A stretch of DNA of 11,962 nt from Candidatus Bathyarchaeota archaeon CG07_land_8_20_14_0_80_47_9 (GCA_002779555.1 PEWI01000165.1:1-11962); one strand, 5' to 3'; numbered from the stretch's first letter, positions 1 through 7,166 are shown. A program made the numbers and translations. Notes: generated by a model not told the origin, from the sequence alone.

Positions 1-264
1 GAGCATTCTTTTGAGGGGCAGGGACGGCAATTTGAACCAAGGACAAATGGAGATATCTCCCGCAAACCCTTTTTCTTTACCGTGACCTAACAAAGACAAA
101 TTGGAAACGTCCAAAGTATGAACATAACTATTACAAAAGAGCGAAGAATATCAACTGCGATAAATAACGTCCTCAGACATCCTGACCCGCCTGATTCGAC
201 AAGCTTAATTATCCAGAACAAAACATTATGGACGATGCCACAAAGTGGAAATTTATGGTAGGGG
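1..264. other. Upstream spacer before tldD
   Basis: No convincing coding sequence is visible on either strand; the one minus-strand reading frame here overlaps tldD and resembles no family. The stretch holds a perfect 12-bp palindrome (GGAGATATCTCC, 49-60), a T-rich patch near 67-76 and a weak TATA-like element near 204-212. A TTTGAACC-like string at about 30-38 recalls the T-arm of a minus-strand tRNA, but the stem does not pair. Confidence 0.5.
204..212 (+). promoter_or_regulatory. Possible TATA box for tldD-tldE
   Basis: CTTAATTAT is an A/T-rich element about 55 bases upstream of the tldD start. If used in the archaeal way, transcription would begin near 235, giving a leader of about 30 bases that includes the G-rich GGTAGGGG just before the start codon. 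The match to the archaeal TATA consensus is weak, so this is tentative. Confidence 0.3.
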
Positions 265-1692
265 TTGAATGATTTGTTTGACCTTGCATCACATGCGGTG
301 AAGACGGGAGACAAGCTGGGGGCTAGGTTTGTCGAAGCCCGAGTTGACGACCTTTCAAGCAGGGAAATCAGAACTGAGATGGCAGAAGTAAAGGATGTGA
401 AAACTATGCGCCGGCTCGGCGTGGGCGTGACCGTGTATCATAATGGGGCGACTGGCTATTCCTTCACGGCACATCTGTCGAAAAAGGCTGTTGAAGATGC
501 AACGGAGAAGGCTTTCAGAATCGCGAAGGCCTCCTCAGAGATTGCCAAGGTCAAAGTTGACCCTGGTGAGGGCAAGCGGCATAAGCAAAAGGAGCTGAGG
601 TTGACTGTCAGGAAACATCCGCAAGACTTCCAGTTAACCTCAAAAAAGGATCTAGTTCTTAGAACAGTCAATGCAGCAGAAGACCATGGGAAACACATAT
701 CTTCTATGACCTGCAGATATGGCGAGCTTTTCGGGCAGAAATACTTCACGAACAGTGAAGGAACTGAGATCTCTTGGTCGCCTCTACTGGTGGACTTGAG
801 GATTCAAGTTGTGTCAAAGACAGGGGACCTGTTTGTCGACGGGGCGGATGGTATCGGGGGAAGTTGCGGCTTAGAACTATTCGACACGGAAGAGCACTCT
901 CCCGAGAAGATAGGCGCGAACGCTGGGGAATGGGCAGCAGAGAAGTTGACGGCCAAACCGGCGCCGGCTGGGAAACATCGGGCCCTATGCGAAAATCGCT
1001 TAACAGGGGTGCTTGCCCACGAAAGCTTCGGACATCTGGCAGAGAGCGACTTCGTGACTTCTGGGATGTCTCCACTAGCTGGAAAAGTGGGCGAAGAGCT
1101 AGGATCTAAACACGCAACAATAATTGACGAAGGCACTTTGGACACAAGCCGATATTATGGTTTTTGGTTGCCATTTGATGACCAAGGAACAAAGACAGCT
1201 AAAACAACACTGGTTGACAAGGGCAAATTGGTAGGGTATCTTCATGACAGAAGCACGGCAACTCTTATGAAGAGCAGCTTCACTGGAAATGCCCGGGCTG
1301 TAAACTACAACTTTCCACCAATAGTAAGGATGAAGAACACATACTTCTCTCCAGGCGACCTTTCCTTGGAAGAGGCCATGGAGCAGCTTGGCACAGGCAT
1401 ATACGCCCTTAGCACCGCTGGAGGACAGGCAAACATGGACGGCACCTTCATGTTCAAGGCTCTCAGAGGATACTACGTCGAGAAAGGAGAGCAAAAATAC
1501 CCACTTAGAGAGGTTACGCTAACAGGCTCGATACTTGACTTCCTCAAAAACATAGAAGGTGCAACAAAAGAACTGTTTGTCTCTTCTGGTTACTTTGGGG
1601 GATGTGGAAAAGACGAGCAGTGGCCATTGCCCGTAGGTCTTGGCGGTCCGCACCTTTTAATTCGTGAGGTTCAATTCGGAGGCGAGAAATGA
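265..1692 (+). CDS. tldD: TldD family metallopeptidase, catalytic subunit
   Basis: TldD is the zinc-bearing half of the TldD-TldE heterodimeric peptidase, a cytoplasmic enzyme that degrades unfolded or leader peptides; its archaeal substrates are not well defined. The 475-residue protein has the expected length. The HExxxH zinc motif is visible at H252-E253...H257 (HESFGHLAESD), and the family's C-terminal Cys, a further zinc ligand, is at about C447 within GGCGKDEQ, followed by the usual PVGLGGP region. The TTG start at 265 lies directly against a G-rich stretch (258-264). An in-frame TTG at 274 would give better spacing to it, so the true N-terminus may be three residues shorter. The stop overlaps the start of tldE by four bases (ATGA), implying coupled translation of the partner subunit. 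The family assignment is secure; the physiological substrate is unknown. Confidence 0.95.
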   Translation: MNDLFDLASHAVKTGDKLGARFVEARVDDLSSREIRTEMAEVKDVKTMRRLGVGVTVYHNGATGYSFTAHLSKKAVEDATEKAFRIAKASSEIAKVKVDPGEGKRHKQKELRLTVRKHPQDFQLTSKKDLVLRTVNAAEDHGKHISSMTCRYGELFGQKYFTNSEGTEISWSPLLVDLRIQVVSKTGDLFVDGADGIGGSCGLELFDTEEHSPEKIGANAGEWAAEKLTAKPAPAGKHRALCENRLTGVLAHESFGHLAESDFVTSGMSPLAGKVGEELGSKHATIIDEGTLDTSRYYGFWLPFDDQGTKTAKTTLVDKGKLVGYLHDRSTATLMKSSFTGNARAVNYNFPPIVRMKNTYFSPGDLSLEEAMEQLGTGIYALSTAGGQANMDGTFMFKALRGYYVEKGEQKYPLREVTLTGSILDFLKNIEGATKELFVSSGYFGGCGKDEQWPLPVGLGGPHLLIREVQFGGEK

Positions 1693-3065
1693 TGAAAGAC
1701 GAATTGGATCGAATCGCGGATGAATTGTCTTCGCTTGCAGAGTTAGGCATCAAAAAGGCAAAAGCGAAAGGAGCAAAAGAATCAGAGGTTTTCGTCTCAA
1801 ACGTCAACACGCTTTCCATCAGCATAAAGACAGGAGCTGTTGTGACTAGACAGGGCACCTCTCTTGGAGTAGGAATACGCGTAGTGCTAGGCAAGAAAGT
1901 AGGTTTCGCCGCCACAAGCGGAGTAGACGAAGCAGCGATTGAACGCACGGCGCAAGAAGCTGTAGACGTGGCTAGGATTCGTCCCTTAGATCCGAAATTC
2001 AATCACTTATCAGATCCTGTTAAGATCGCATCGAAAGACGGTATCATGGACAACAGGGTTCTCGGCTTGTCTGAGACAGATGCGCTGAAGGAAGTGAGCA
2101 CGCTTTCGAAGACAGCGTTTGAGTATGACAAGCGCATTAAGGCCTTATTTGGTGGCATTGTTGTACAGAAGGGTGCTTTTGCAGTAGCCAATTCAAGGGC
2201 CGTCGCAGGCTGTTCTAAGGGAGCGGGCGTGGGAGGGGGCGTCTACCTAACCGCAGTTGAGCGGGGAAAGCAGAAAACGGGATCAGAATCTGTTGATACA
2301 AGAAAACTGGTGAGTTTCAGCGATGTTGGTTCCAAAGCTGCTCAACGCGCAATAAGAATGCTGGAGTCAAAGCCGCTGAGAAAATCACTGCGCACAACTG
2401 TTGTCTGGGAGAACGTCGCGATAGCTCCGCTGCTACAAGGCATGCTTAACCAAGCATCGAACGCTAGAAACGTGCAGGAAGGAAAAAGCTTCTTCAAGGA
2501 TAAGCTTGGTCAAAAAGTGGCAAGCGGCATCTTTACGGCTCTGGATGACGGGCAACTGCCGGAGGGGTTGCAGACTTTCAGAGTCGACACTGAAGGGATT
2601 CCTCTTCAAACAACAAATCTCATCGAAAAGGGCGTGCTGAAAGGATATATCTACGACAGCTATTCGGCAATCCAAGAACACAAAAAATCCACAGGATCTG
2701 CGAGCAGAAATTGGCCAGAACCATTCCTGTCAACCCCAATCATACAGACCACGAATCTCATGCTTAAGCCGGGGGCTAAAGACTTGGACGGGCTGACAAG
2801 GGAAGTTGACGAAGGAGTTTTGGTGACAGACTTTGTGATGGGATCTGGTCATGCCAACATGACTACTGGAGAGTTCAGCGTTGTAGCTCCAAGCGCATTC
2901 CTGATAGAGAAGGGAGAAGTCAAGAACCCCTTGGAGCCTGTAACGATAGCTGGCAACTTCTTCAACTCACTGAAGAACATCACGAATATTGGCTCCGACT
3001 CCAAGATCACGGGCGCGGGCAAGATTCCTAGTCTCATAATGACCGATCTGTCAGTCTCAGGATAA
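1689..3065 (+). CDS. tldE: TldE/PmbA family protein, non-catalytic partner of TldD
   Basis: This is the second subunit of the TldD-TldE peptidase. The 458-residue protein shares the TldD/PmbA fold, with an N-terminal region rich in GVGIRVVLGKK-type motifs and a C-terminal domain ending in GAGKIPSLIMTDLSVSG. It lacks an HExxxH motif, as known for TldE/PmbA, so zinc binding and catalysis should come from TldD. A strong Shine-Dalgarno GGAGG (1678-1682) precedes tandem in-frame ATG codons at 1689 and 1692; either could be used, and the first overlaps the tldD stop as ATGA. The close coupling fits a 1:1 heterodimer. Translation ends 165 bases before the 3' end of the convergent tRNA-His gene. Confidence 0.94.
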   Translation: MMKDELDRIADELSSLAELGIKKAKAKGAKESEVFVSNVNTLSISIKTGAVVTRQGTSLGVGIRVVLGKKVGFAATSGVDEAAIERTAQEAVDVARIRPLDPKFNHLSDPVKIASKDGIMDNRVLGLSETDALKEVSTLSKTAFEYDKRIKALFGGIVVQKGAFAVANSRAVAGCSKGAGVGGGVYLTAVERGKQKTGSESVDTRKLVSFSDVGSKAAQRAIRMLESKPLRKSLRTTVVWENVAIAPLLQGMLNQASNARNVQEGKSFFKDKLGQKVASGIFTALDDGQLPEGLQTFRVDTEGIPLQTTNLIEKGVLKGYIYDSYSAIQEHKKSTGSASRNWPEPFLSTPIIQTTNLMLKPGAKDLDGLTREVDEGVLVTDFVMGSGHANMTTGEFSVVAPSAFLIEKGEVKNPLEPVTIAGNFFNSLKNITNIGSDSKITGAGKIPSLIMTDLSVSG

Positions 3066-3230
3066 CATTATCCTGTCTCGTCTCCCAGCGATAGCCCCCG
3101 AAGTCGTCGAAACCGCAAGGAGAATCAGGCTAAACCCACCTAATGAGTCGGAAAACGCGCTCATCGAAGCCAGAAGCAGGCTGAAGTCGCCGAAGCAGGA
3201 ACAGAATCTTACCGAGCTACGATTTTGGAG

Positions 3231-3304
3231 GGCCGGGGCCGGGATTTGAACCCGGGCGCTAGGCTCCACAGGCCTATAGGCTACCAAGCTACCTCACCCC
3301 GGCC
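3231..3304 (-). tRNA. tRNA-His (anticodon GUG)
   Basis: A complete cloverleaf folds on the minus strand. The acceptor stem GCCGGGG/CCCCGGC has seven perfect pairs. The D-arm has four pairs, with A10-U25 replacing the usual G10 pair and a loop with AGCTTGGTA. The anticodon stem TAGGC/GCCTA has loop CTGTGGA, so the anticodon is GUG. The T-arm is CCGGG-TTCAAAT-CCCGG. The base before position 1 (3304 on the plus strand) gives G-1 opposite discriminator C73, the known identity pair for tRNA-His, so here G-1 is encoded in the genome. No intron is present. CCA is not encoded (the gene is followed by CTCC) and must be added enzymatically. Confidence 0.96.
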
Positions 3305-3343
3305 ACATTTTGTCTTGAGTTATTCCTGAACATGTTTCCTTTT

Positions 3344-3353
3344 CTTATTTATG
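3344..3353 (-). promoter_or_regulatory. Possible TATA box for tRNA-His
   Basis: Read on the minus strand this is CATAAATAAG, about 44 bases upstream of G-1. Transcription would start near 3322 and leave a 5' leader of roughly 18 bases for RNase P to remove. The same A/T-rich stretch could serve a plus-strand promoter for the small ORF at 3434, so its direction is uncertain. Confidence 0.35.
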
Positions 3354-3433
3354 TTTTCTAAGGCAGGAATTCCCACCCCGATTCAAGTCTAGGGAAAAGG
3401 CTTTTGAACACCACCACTACATCTGAATTCGAG

Positions 3434-3610
3434 ATGGCGTCTCTGGAACGCAAAAGGATCAGCATGCTGAACGTTGCGCTGTTTGTGCTCACATTGCTTT
3501 TTTCAGTGACAGCTCTTTTGCCGTCTGTTTCATCGGCCCAGCCAGTTATATGCGAAGAGACTGTGGTCGCGTATGCGGTGCGCGCGCGACGACTAGGTCG
3601 GGTAGCATAA
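3434..3610 (+). CDS. Doubtful small ORF with signal-peptide-like N-terminus
   Basis: I do not recognise this 58-residue ORF. From ATG 3434 it has a basic segment (ERKR) followed by a hydrophobic run (MLNVALFVLTLLFSVTALLP) and a signal-peptidase-like SSAQP, then only about 20 residues before the stop. The frame stays open upstream to a TTG at 3404, and an internal ATG at 3464 has AAAGGATC before it and may be the better start. The shape suggests either a tiny secreted or membrane peptide or the 5' remnant of a secreted protein gene that has lost the rest. The arginine-rich end (RARRLGRVA) does not look like a mature domain. A six-T run lies 30 bases after the stop. It may be a chance ORF. Confidence 0.3.
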   Translation: MASLERKRISMLNVALFVLTLLFSVTALLPSVSSAQPVICEETVVAYAVRARRLGRVA

Positions 3611-3639
3611 TCCTGAGTGCTTTGCAACATTAATAATAC

Positions 3640-3645
3640 TTTTTT
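3640..3645 (+). terminator. T-run, possible archaeal terminator
   Basis: Six consecutive T residues follow ATTAATAATAC, 30 bases after the small ORF stop. Archaeal RNA polymerase commonly terminates at T-runs without a hairpin. It would separate that ORF's transcript from the MFS gene promoter. Confidence 0.3.
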
Positions 3646-3677
3646 CATCTGAGGCTCGCAAGGAACGTGAGGTCAAG

Positions 3678-3686
3678 CTTTTATTG
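3678..3686 (+). promoter_or_regulatory. Possible TATA box for MFS transporter gene
   Basis: CTTTTATTG centres near 3682, so a transcript would begin near 3708. That gives a leader of about 46 bases to the TTG at 3754, which includes its SD sequence, but only about 16 bases to the upstream TTG at 3724. This supports the downstream start. Confidence 0.4.
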
Positions 3687-3738
3687 GAAAACGCCATTTC
3701 TCGTAGCGTAAGGATGCACCGCATTGAAACAAGGACCT

Positions 3739-3744
3739 AGGAGG
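3739..3744 (+). promoter_or_regulatory. Shine-Dalgarno deciding the MFS start
   Basis: AGGAGG is a full anti-SD match placed nine bases before the TTG at 3754. The alternative upstream TTG at 3724 has only a weak AAGG before it, so the SD argues that translation starts at 3754. Confidence 0.65.
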
Positions 3745-3753
3745 AATAGTCAT

Positions 3754-4908
3754 TTGGCACTTCTAGGCGCAGCTCACTCCTTCAACCATTCACTATTTGT
3801 CATTGCACCGCCGTTGTTGACCATGATTATGAGCAGCTTGAATGTGTCTCTTACGCTTATGAGCACGGTGGCAACGATCGCATCTTTCATTTACGGTTTT
3901 GGCGCGCTGGCCGGCGGACCCTTGGGCGACAAGATCGGAGAAGCCAGAACGATGGCAATCAGCCTTGCCTTCTCAGGCTTGTCCACATTTGTCATGCTGG
4001 CGGCCTGGATCACTGGAAGCGTTTTTGTTTATGGTTTGGCTTTGGTTCTGATGGCTTCCTGGGCAAGCCTCTATCATCCTACGGCGAACTCGCTGATCTC
4101 AAAAGCGTTCACGGGCAAGGTCGCTGAATCAATGGGACTGCACGGCGTAGGCGGCACAGCTGGCGTCGTTCTGACGCCTGTGGTTGCCTGGTTTGTGGGA
4201 GTGAATTTCGGGTGGGCTTGGGCTTTTGTTGTCTTCGGCATCGCTTGTATCGCTCTAGCATTGATTTTCGCCAAGAGCTTTGAAAGGTCTGAAAGCAGAA
4301 AGGCTAAAGGCGGAACGATAATCGATGCCCTCAAGATACGTGAGCTTTGGACGCTGTTGATTCTCAACGTGATGATCGGGTTGTTCATGAAAAGCGTCGA
4401 GCTGTTCTTCCCGACCTATCTCAAAGATAACAGGGGGGTTGACCAGATGTGGGCCTCAGTGGCCTACACCCTGATCCTAGCTGTAGGAGTCCTAGGGCAG
4501 TGGATCGGTGGAAAAGCCTCAGACAAGATCGGCTCGAAGAAAGTGTTGATCGCAACCATGTTCGGCATCTGTCTTGGCATGTTCCTACTAATTCTCGTGC
4601 CAATATACTTCGTGGGCATTGCAGCTTTCATCGTGCTTTACGGCCTTGCTTTCTACGCACATCAACCTGCACTTAACTCTCTAACAGGCTTTCTATCGCC
4701 TCAAGACCAAAGAGGGGCGGTCTTCGGCATATTCTTCTTCACCTCCTTCGGCATAGGTTCCCTTTCCCAAATGGCAACTGGGGTTCTGGCAGACGCCTAC
4801 GGCTTTGACATCGCCTTCTGGATGATAACCGCGTTTGCCTTTGCCGCTCTGCTGCTCTCATTTAAGATTCCTGACAAGAGAGAAACAGGACATTCCATCA
4901 ATGCCTGA
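3754..4908 (+). CDS. Major facilitator superfamily transporter
   Basis: This is a polytopic cytoplasmic-membrane secondary transporter. The 384-residue chain (394 from the alternative TTG at 3724) is hydrophobic throughout and consistent with 12 membrane helices in two halves. The MFS motif A between TM2 and TM3 is clear at about residues 55-65 (GGPLGDKIGEAR), and its counterpart in the second half is at about 252-263 (GGKASDKIGSKK). TM1 carries H8 and H12 (GAAHSFNH), a pattern reminiscent of fosmidomycin-resistance-like MFS proteins, but the substrate cannot be told from sequence. The AGGAGG at 3739-3744 favours the TTG at 3754. The gene stands alone with its own promoter; a T-rich stretch lies about 40 bases after the stop. 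Confidence 0.92.
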   Translation: MALLGAAHSFNHSLFVIAPPLLTMIMSSLNVSLTLMSTVATIASFIYGFGALAGGPLGDKIGEARTMAISLAFSGLSTFVMLAAWITGSVFVYGLALVLMASWASLYHPTANSLISKAFTGKVAESMGLHGVGGTAGVVLTPVVAWFVGVNFGWAWAFVVFGIACIALALIFAKSFERSESRKAKGGTIIDALKIRELWTLLILNVMIGLFMKSVELFFPTYLKDNRGVDQMWASVAYTLILAVGVLGQWIGGKASDKIGSKKVLIATMFGICLGMFLLILVPIYFVGIAAFIVLYGLAFYAHQPALNSLTGFLSPQDQRGAVFGIFFFTSFGIGSLSQMATGVLADAYGFDIAFWMITAFAFAALLLSFKIPDKRETGHSINA

Positions 4909-4944
4909 TGAATCCGTATACAAAAGCATCAACCAAGTCACACC

Positions 4945-4958
4945 TTTTTCGCCGTTTT
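4945..4958 (+). terminator. T-rich terminator after MFS gene
   Basis: Two T-runs (TTTTT and TTTT) separated by CGCCG lie about 40 bases beyond the transporter stop codon. This is a typical arrangement for intrinsic termination in archaea; no strong hairpin is needed or seen. Confidence 0.4.
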
Positions 4959-5027
4959 CTAGGCAAAGGGCCAACTCTATGTCTGGACGAGCAGAGCTTT
5001 ATGAGAACCGCTCGAAAGCCATCGAAC

Positions 5028-5037
5028 CTTATAAATA
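5028..5037 (+). promoter_or_regulatory. Orphan TATA box
   Basis: CTTATAAATA matches the archaeal TATA consensus very well and is preceded by GAAC in the BRE position. Transcription would be expected to begin near 5059. The only plus-strand reading frames downstream are short and featureless, so the product, if any, could be a small RNA, or the match is coincidental. Confidence 0.4.
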
Positions 5038-5377
5038 CGTTGGAAGCAGAGCAAAATACAATCTCTCTAGCCTCCGTTCAAGCTGGGTTTTCTGTGTTCT
5101 GAAGCAAATTGAATGTCAATGTCTATTAGGAGAACGAATTCAGGGACTCTACTAGTGGCGAGCAGTACCATGGGTACATGATTTGAACTAGCGAAATGCA
5201 CCCGAATGAAAATGGCTTGCTGGAAAAGTGTAAATGAGCGACATGTTATCGACTCAAAAAGCGCCGAAACCGTGAATCTTCCCATAGCACAAAACTGGTC
5301 GCAAGCAATCGAAACACGAAGAAGAGGCTGTGGGCAATACCTAAATGTCGGCGTCAGAAATCGGCAACTGAGGCATT

Positions 5378-5794
5378 TCACTGTTCGCCGACAACTTGAA
5401 TGATGACTGTTCTTCTTCGGGGATGGACATCAGTTTCAACAAACATGAGTGACTGCCAAGTTCCCAACTCTACCCGCCCGCCGATTACTGGAAGTGTCTT
5501 GTCGGGCGGCAGAAGCATAGATCTGAGGTGTGAGTGTGCGTTTGATGGGTGACTGTAATTTTTATGCTCCGGAACAATTTCTTCCAGAAAACGCTTGATG
5601 TCTTCCAGCAAGCTGTAGTCGTTCTCAGTTAGTATCAGCACGCCTGTGGCATGTGGGGCGAACACGTGCGCCAGACCGTTCTTCACTTTTGAATTGGCGA
5701 CTGCCTCTTGAAGTTTGTCTGTCAGGTCTACGAATTCTATTTCGCCTCTTGTGGAGAAGCTGAAACTTTTATTGAAGACCTTGAAATTAGACAT
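5378..5794 (-). CDS. YjbQ/UPF0047 family protein
   Basis: This is a small single-domain protein of the widely conserved YjbQ (UPF0047) family. Some members have been reported to have weak thiamine-phosphate-synthase-like activity, but the true role is unsettled. The 138 residues match the family's usual length. Hallmarks seen are GLAHVFAPHATGVLILTEND (G40-D59), the histidine cluster H82-x4-H87-x-H89 (SHPSNAHSHL), PVIGGRVELGTWQ (P102-Q114), and the terminal RRRTVIIQV strand. These conserved His/Glu residues form the presumed metal-binding pocket. Start: ATG at 5794 is chosen; an in-frame TTG at 5800 lies two bases beyond the GNAT stop and five bases after a GGAG, so it remains possible. The gene follows the GNAT gene so closely that the two must share a transcript. 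Confidence 0.93.
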   Translation of the reverse strand: MSNFKVFNKSFSFSTRGEIEFVDLTDKLQEAVANSKVKNGLAHVFAPHATGVLILTENDYSLLEDIKRFLEEIVPEHKNYSHPSNAHSHLRSMLLPPDKTLPVIGGRVELGTWQSLMFVETDVHPRRRTVIIQVVGEQ

Positions 5795-5802
5795 CGACAA
5801 CT

Positions 5803-6354
5803 CTACTCCAGCAGCAGTGCCATTATTATTTCGTCTACGTATTTGCCTTCTTTGAAAAACTTTCTCGGAATCCGCCCAGTTTGAACGAACCCGAGTCTCT
5901 CGTAAACGTGGATGGCGCGCTTGTTGTTTTCGAAAGCGGAAAGTTTCAGTACCTTCAGACCCATGGCGCGAGCTTGCTTTATCAGCGTCCTCATCATCTC
6001 TGTCCCGATACCGATGTCTCTAAACCCTTCTCTAATGGCTATGCCTATTCCTCCCACGTGCCTATCGTAACTAGTGTATCCTCTGCCGATCTCAGAGTTC
6101 GCCACGACCTTGCCGTCGACCTCGGCGACCAAGTAAAACACTTCCTCCTTCTCCAGGCGGCTGAGCGCCTTGGCCAGCCAGTCTATCTCTTCAGTCCTCG
6201 AAACCTTCTCAGCCCTGACTATGTCTGCCTTCTCTTCCACAAGCGAGTTGATCATCTCCAGCAGGTCGTCCAAATCTTCCCAGCGGATCGTCCTCAAAAC
6301 AACCTTGCGGCCATCTCGAGCTGAGAGCCTGCAGATGACTTCTCCAGCTTTCAT
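5803..6354 (-). CDS. GNAT family N-acetyltransferase
   Basis: This is a 183-residue GCN5-related N-acetyltransferase that would transfer an acetyl group from acetyl-CoA to an amine; the acceptor is not identifiable. The acetyl-CoA pyrophosphate-binding motif A is seen at R112-x-x-G115-x-G117 (FRDIGIGTEMM), preceded by the beta-4 strand GGIGIAIREG. The C-terminal motif B is ENNKRAIHVYERLGF (142-156). The N-terminal part (VVLRTIRWEDLDDLLEMI) fits the usual first strand and helix. The layout resembles RimI/RimJ-like and SpeG/PhnO-like small GNATs, without enough to choose. The ATG at 6354 has almost no room for a leader after the TATA box at 6379-6390, so the mRNA is probably leaderless. It is the first gene of a two-gene minus-strand operon with YjbQ. 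Confidence 0.92.
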   Translation of the reverse strand: MKAGEVICRLSARDGRKVVLRTIRWEDLDDLLEMINSLVEEKADIVRAEKVSRTEEIDWLAKALSRLEKEEVFYLVAEVDGKVVANSEIGRGYTSYDRHVGGIGIAIREGFRDIGIGTEMMRTLIKQARAMGLKVLKLSAFENNKRAIHVYERLGFVQTGRIPRKFFKEGKYVDEIIMALLLE

Positions 6355-6378
6355 ATGCTATGCGTATCCTGAGACCTA

Positions 6379-6390
6379 CCTTATAACTTT
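6379..6390 (-). promoter_or_regulatory. Promoter of GNAT-YjbQ operon (leaderless)
   Basis: On the minus strand AAAGTTATAAGG contains a good TATA element with a purine-rich BRE-like GTGAAAG just upstream. Its centre is about 30 bases from the GNAT ATG, placing transcription start within a few bases of the start codon, as in leaderless archaeal mRNAs. No SD sequence lies before the ATG. Confidence 0.6.
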
Positions 6391-7157
6391 CACTTCAAGC
6401 CGACTTTCACAACAGACATGAAATGAGCTCACTGTTTCAGAGGACCACATCCGCAATTCCACGACCTGCGCGAGACTTAGGCGTCTCCACAAGCAATCCT
6501 CCTGCAATTAAGGAACCATTTCTGCATCTGGCCAAACCCCTCTACCAGACCTGGAACAGAGAAGTCTGTTGATGCTTCTGTATACAGCACTCTAGCCTTG
6601 GGTCCGTGGTGATGTCTGGTGAAACATAAAGAGAGATCGTAATACCATACCAACTATAGTCACTGAACAGTGAAAACCCCATGTAAGAATGTCGATGATG
6701 TAGGCCACCTAGCCTACCCAAGACAAGACAGATTAGCAGACATAAAGAAAAAAAGCCAGAAAAACGCCGCGTTCTCGACTGCAAAAACCCGTAGAAAATG
6801 GTCAGTGAAGACACCAATACCAAAAGGGAGCAACTATCAAACCCGTATACAGGGGCATCAACAAAAATTGCCCGTAGGCTAGCCTCAGAGAGCCCTCTCA
6901 ACAGCCATGCTCGACCACGATTAGGCATTTCTTGAAAGATTCAAAAACAGGGTTCAGTCGCTCTTACGTTGTCAGCCTAGACAAAGCTAGGGCTGTTCCT
7001 GGAGCTTGGAAAATAATCCTCGTCATTGAGTCACGGTTGGCGCAGGGCTCCATTCCAGACGTGCTTACTTTCCAGCGGAAGGTTTGGGAAAATCGTTTCA
7101 GGAGTCGAAGTAACCTCGAAGGAGAGGGCCCCAGCTTCACATGGAGATTATCGAGGG

Positions 7158-7166
7158 TTTTTATAT
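7158..7166 (+). promoter_or_regulatory. Possible promoter of a small RNA
   Basis: TTTTTATAT would place a transcription start near 7187, about 16 bases before a GGGCT/AGCCC hairpin. The transcript could run to the T-run at 7406-7411. There is no good protein-coding frame in this span. Weak evidence. Confidence 0.25.

Larger units (their letters stand above)
3305..3753. other. Spacer between tRNA-His and MFS gene
   Basis: Apart from the doubtful small ORF at 3434-3610, this 450-bp stretch shows only regulatory-type sequence: an A/T-rich element near 3344-3353, a T-run at 3640-3645, and a TATA-like element at 3678-3686 for the downstream transporter. The overlapping minus-strand reading frame (3358-3648) shows no family features. 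Confidence 0.5.
4909..5377. other. Convergent spacer with no convincing gene
   Basis: This 469-bp region lies between the ends of the MFS gene (+) and the YjbQ gene (-). It contains the T-runs at 4945-4958, a very good TATA-like element at 5028-5037, and a short hairpin GTACC-ATG-GGTAC at about 5167-5179. Several small reading frames exist (up to 104 codons), but none has both an SD sequence and recognisable protein features. It may be non-coding, or it may encode a small RNA from the orphan promoter. Confidence 0.5.

Noticed and set aside
14..40. Possible 3' fragment of a minus-strand tRNA (GGTTCAAAT-like) as an attachment-site remnant
   Set aside because: The T-stem does not close (no G53-C61 pair) and no matching acceptor half lies within a tRNA length.
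3057..3287. 76-codon minus-strand frame containing QIPAPAL
   Set aside because: It runs through the tRNA-His gene; the QIPAP-type string is a usual artefact of translating tRNA T-arm sequence.
4908..5102. 64-codon plus-strand frame starting at the MFS stop codon
   Set aside because: No SD at a workable distance, T-run terminator signals and a TATA box lie inside it, and no protein likeness is seen.
5067..5381. 104-codon minus-strand frame whose GTG overlaps the YjbQ stop (GTGA)
   Set aside because: The overlap looks like translational coupling, but there is no SD, the translation lacks any recognisable motif, and the orphan TATA box on the other strand sits just beyond its end. Kept as non-coding.
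6542..6928. 128-codon minus-strand reading frame in the large spacer
   Set aside because: Composition is odd, with scattered Cys/Trp/Ser-rich runs, no SD or well-placed promoter, and no family features. A frame of this length is not surprising by chance in about 1.2 kb of six-frame sequence.
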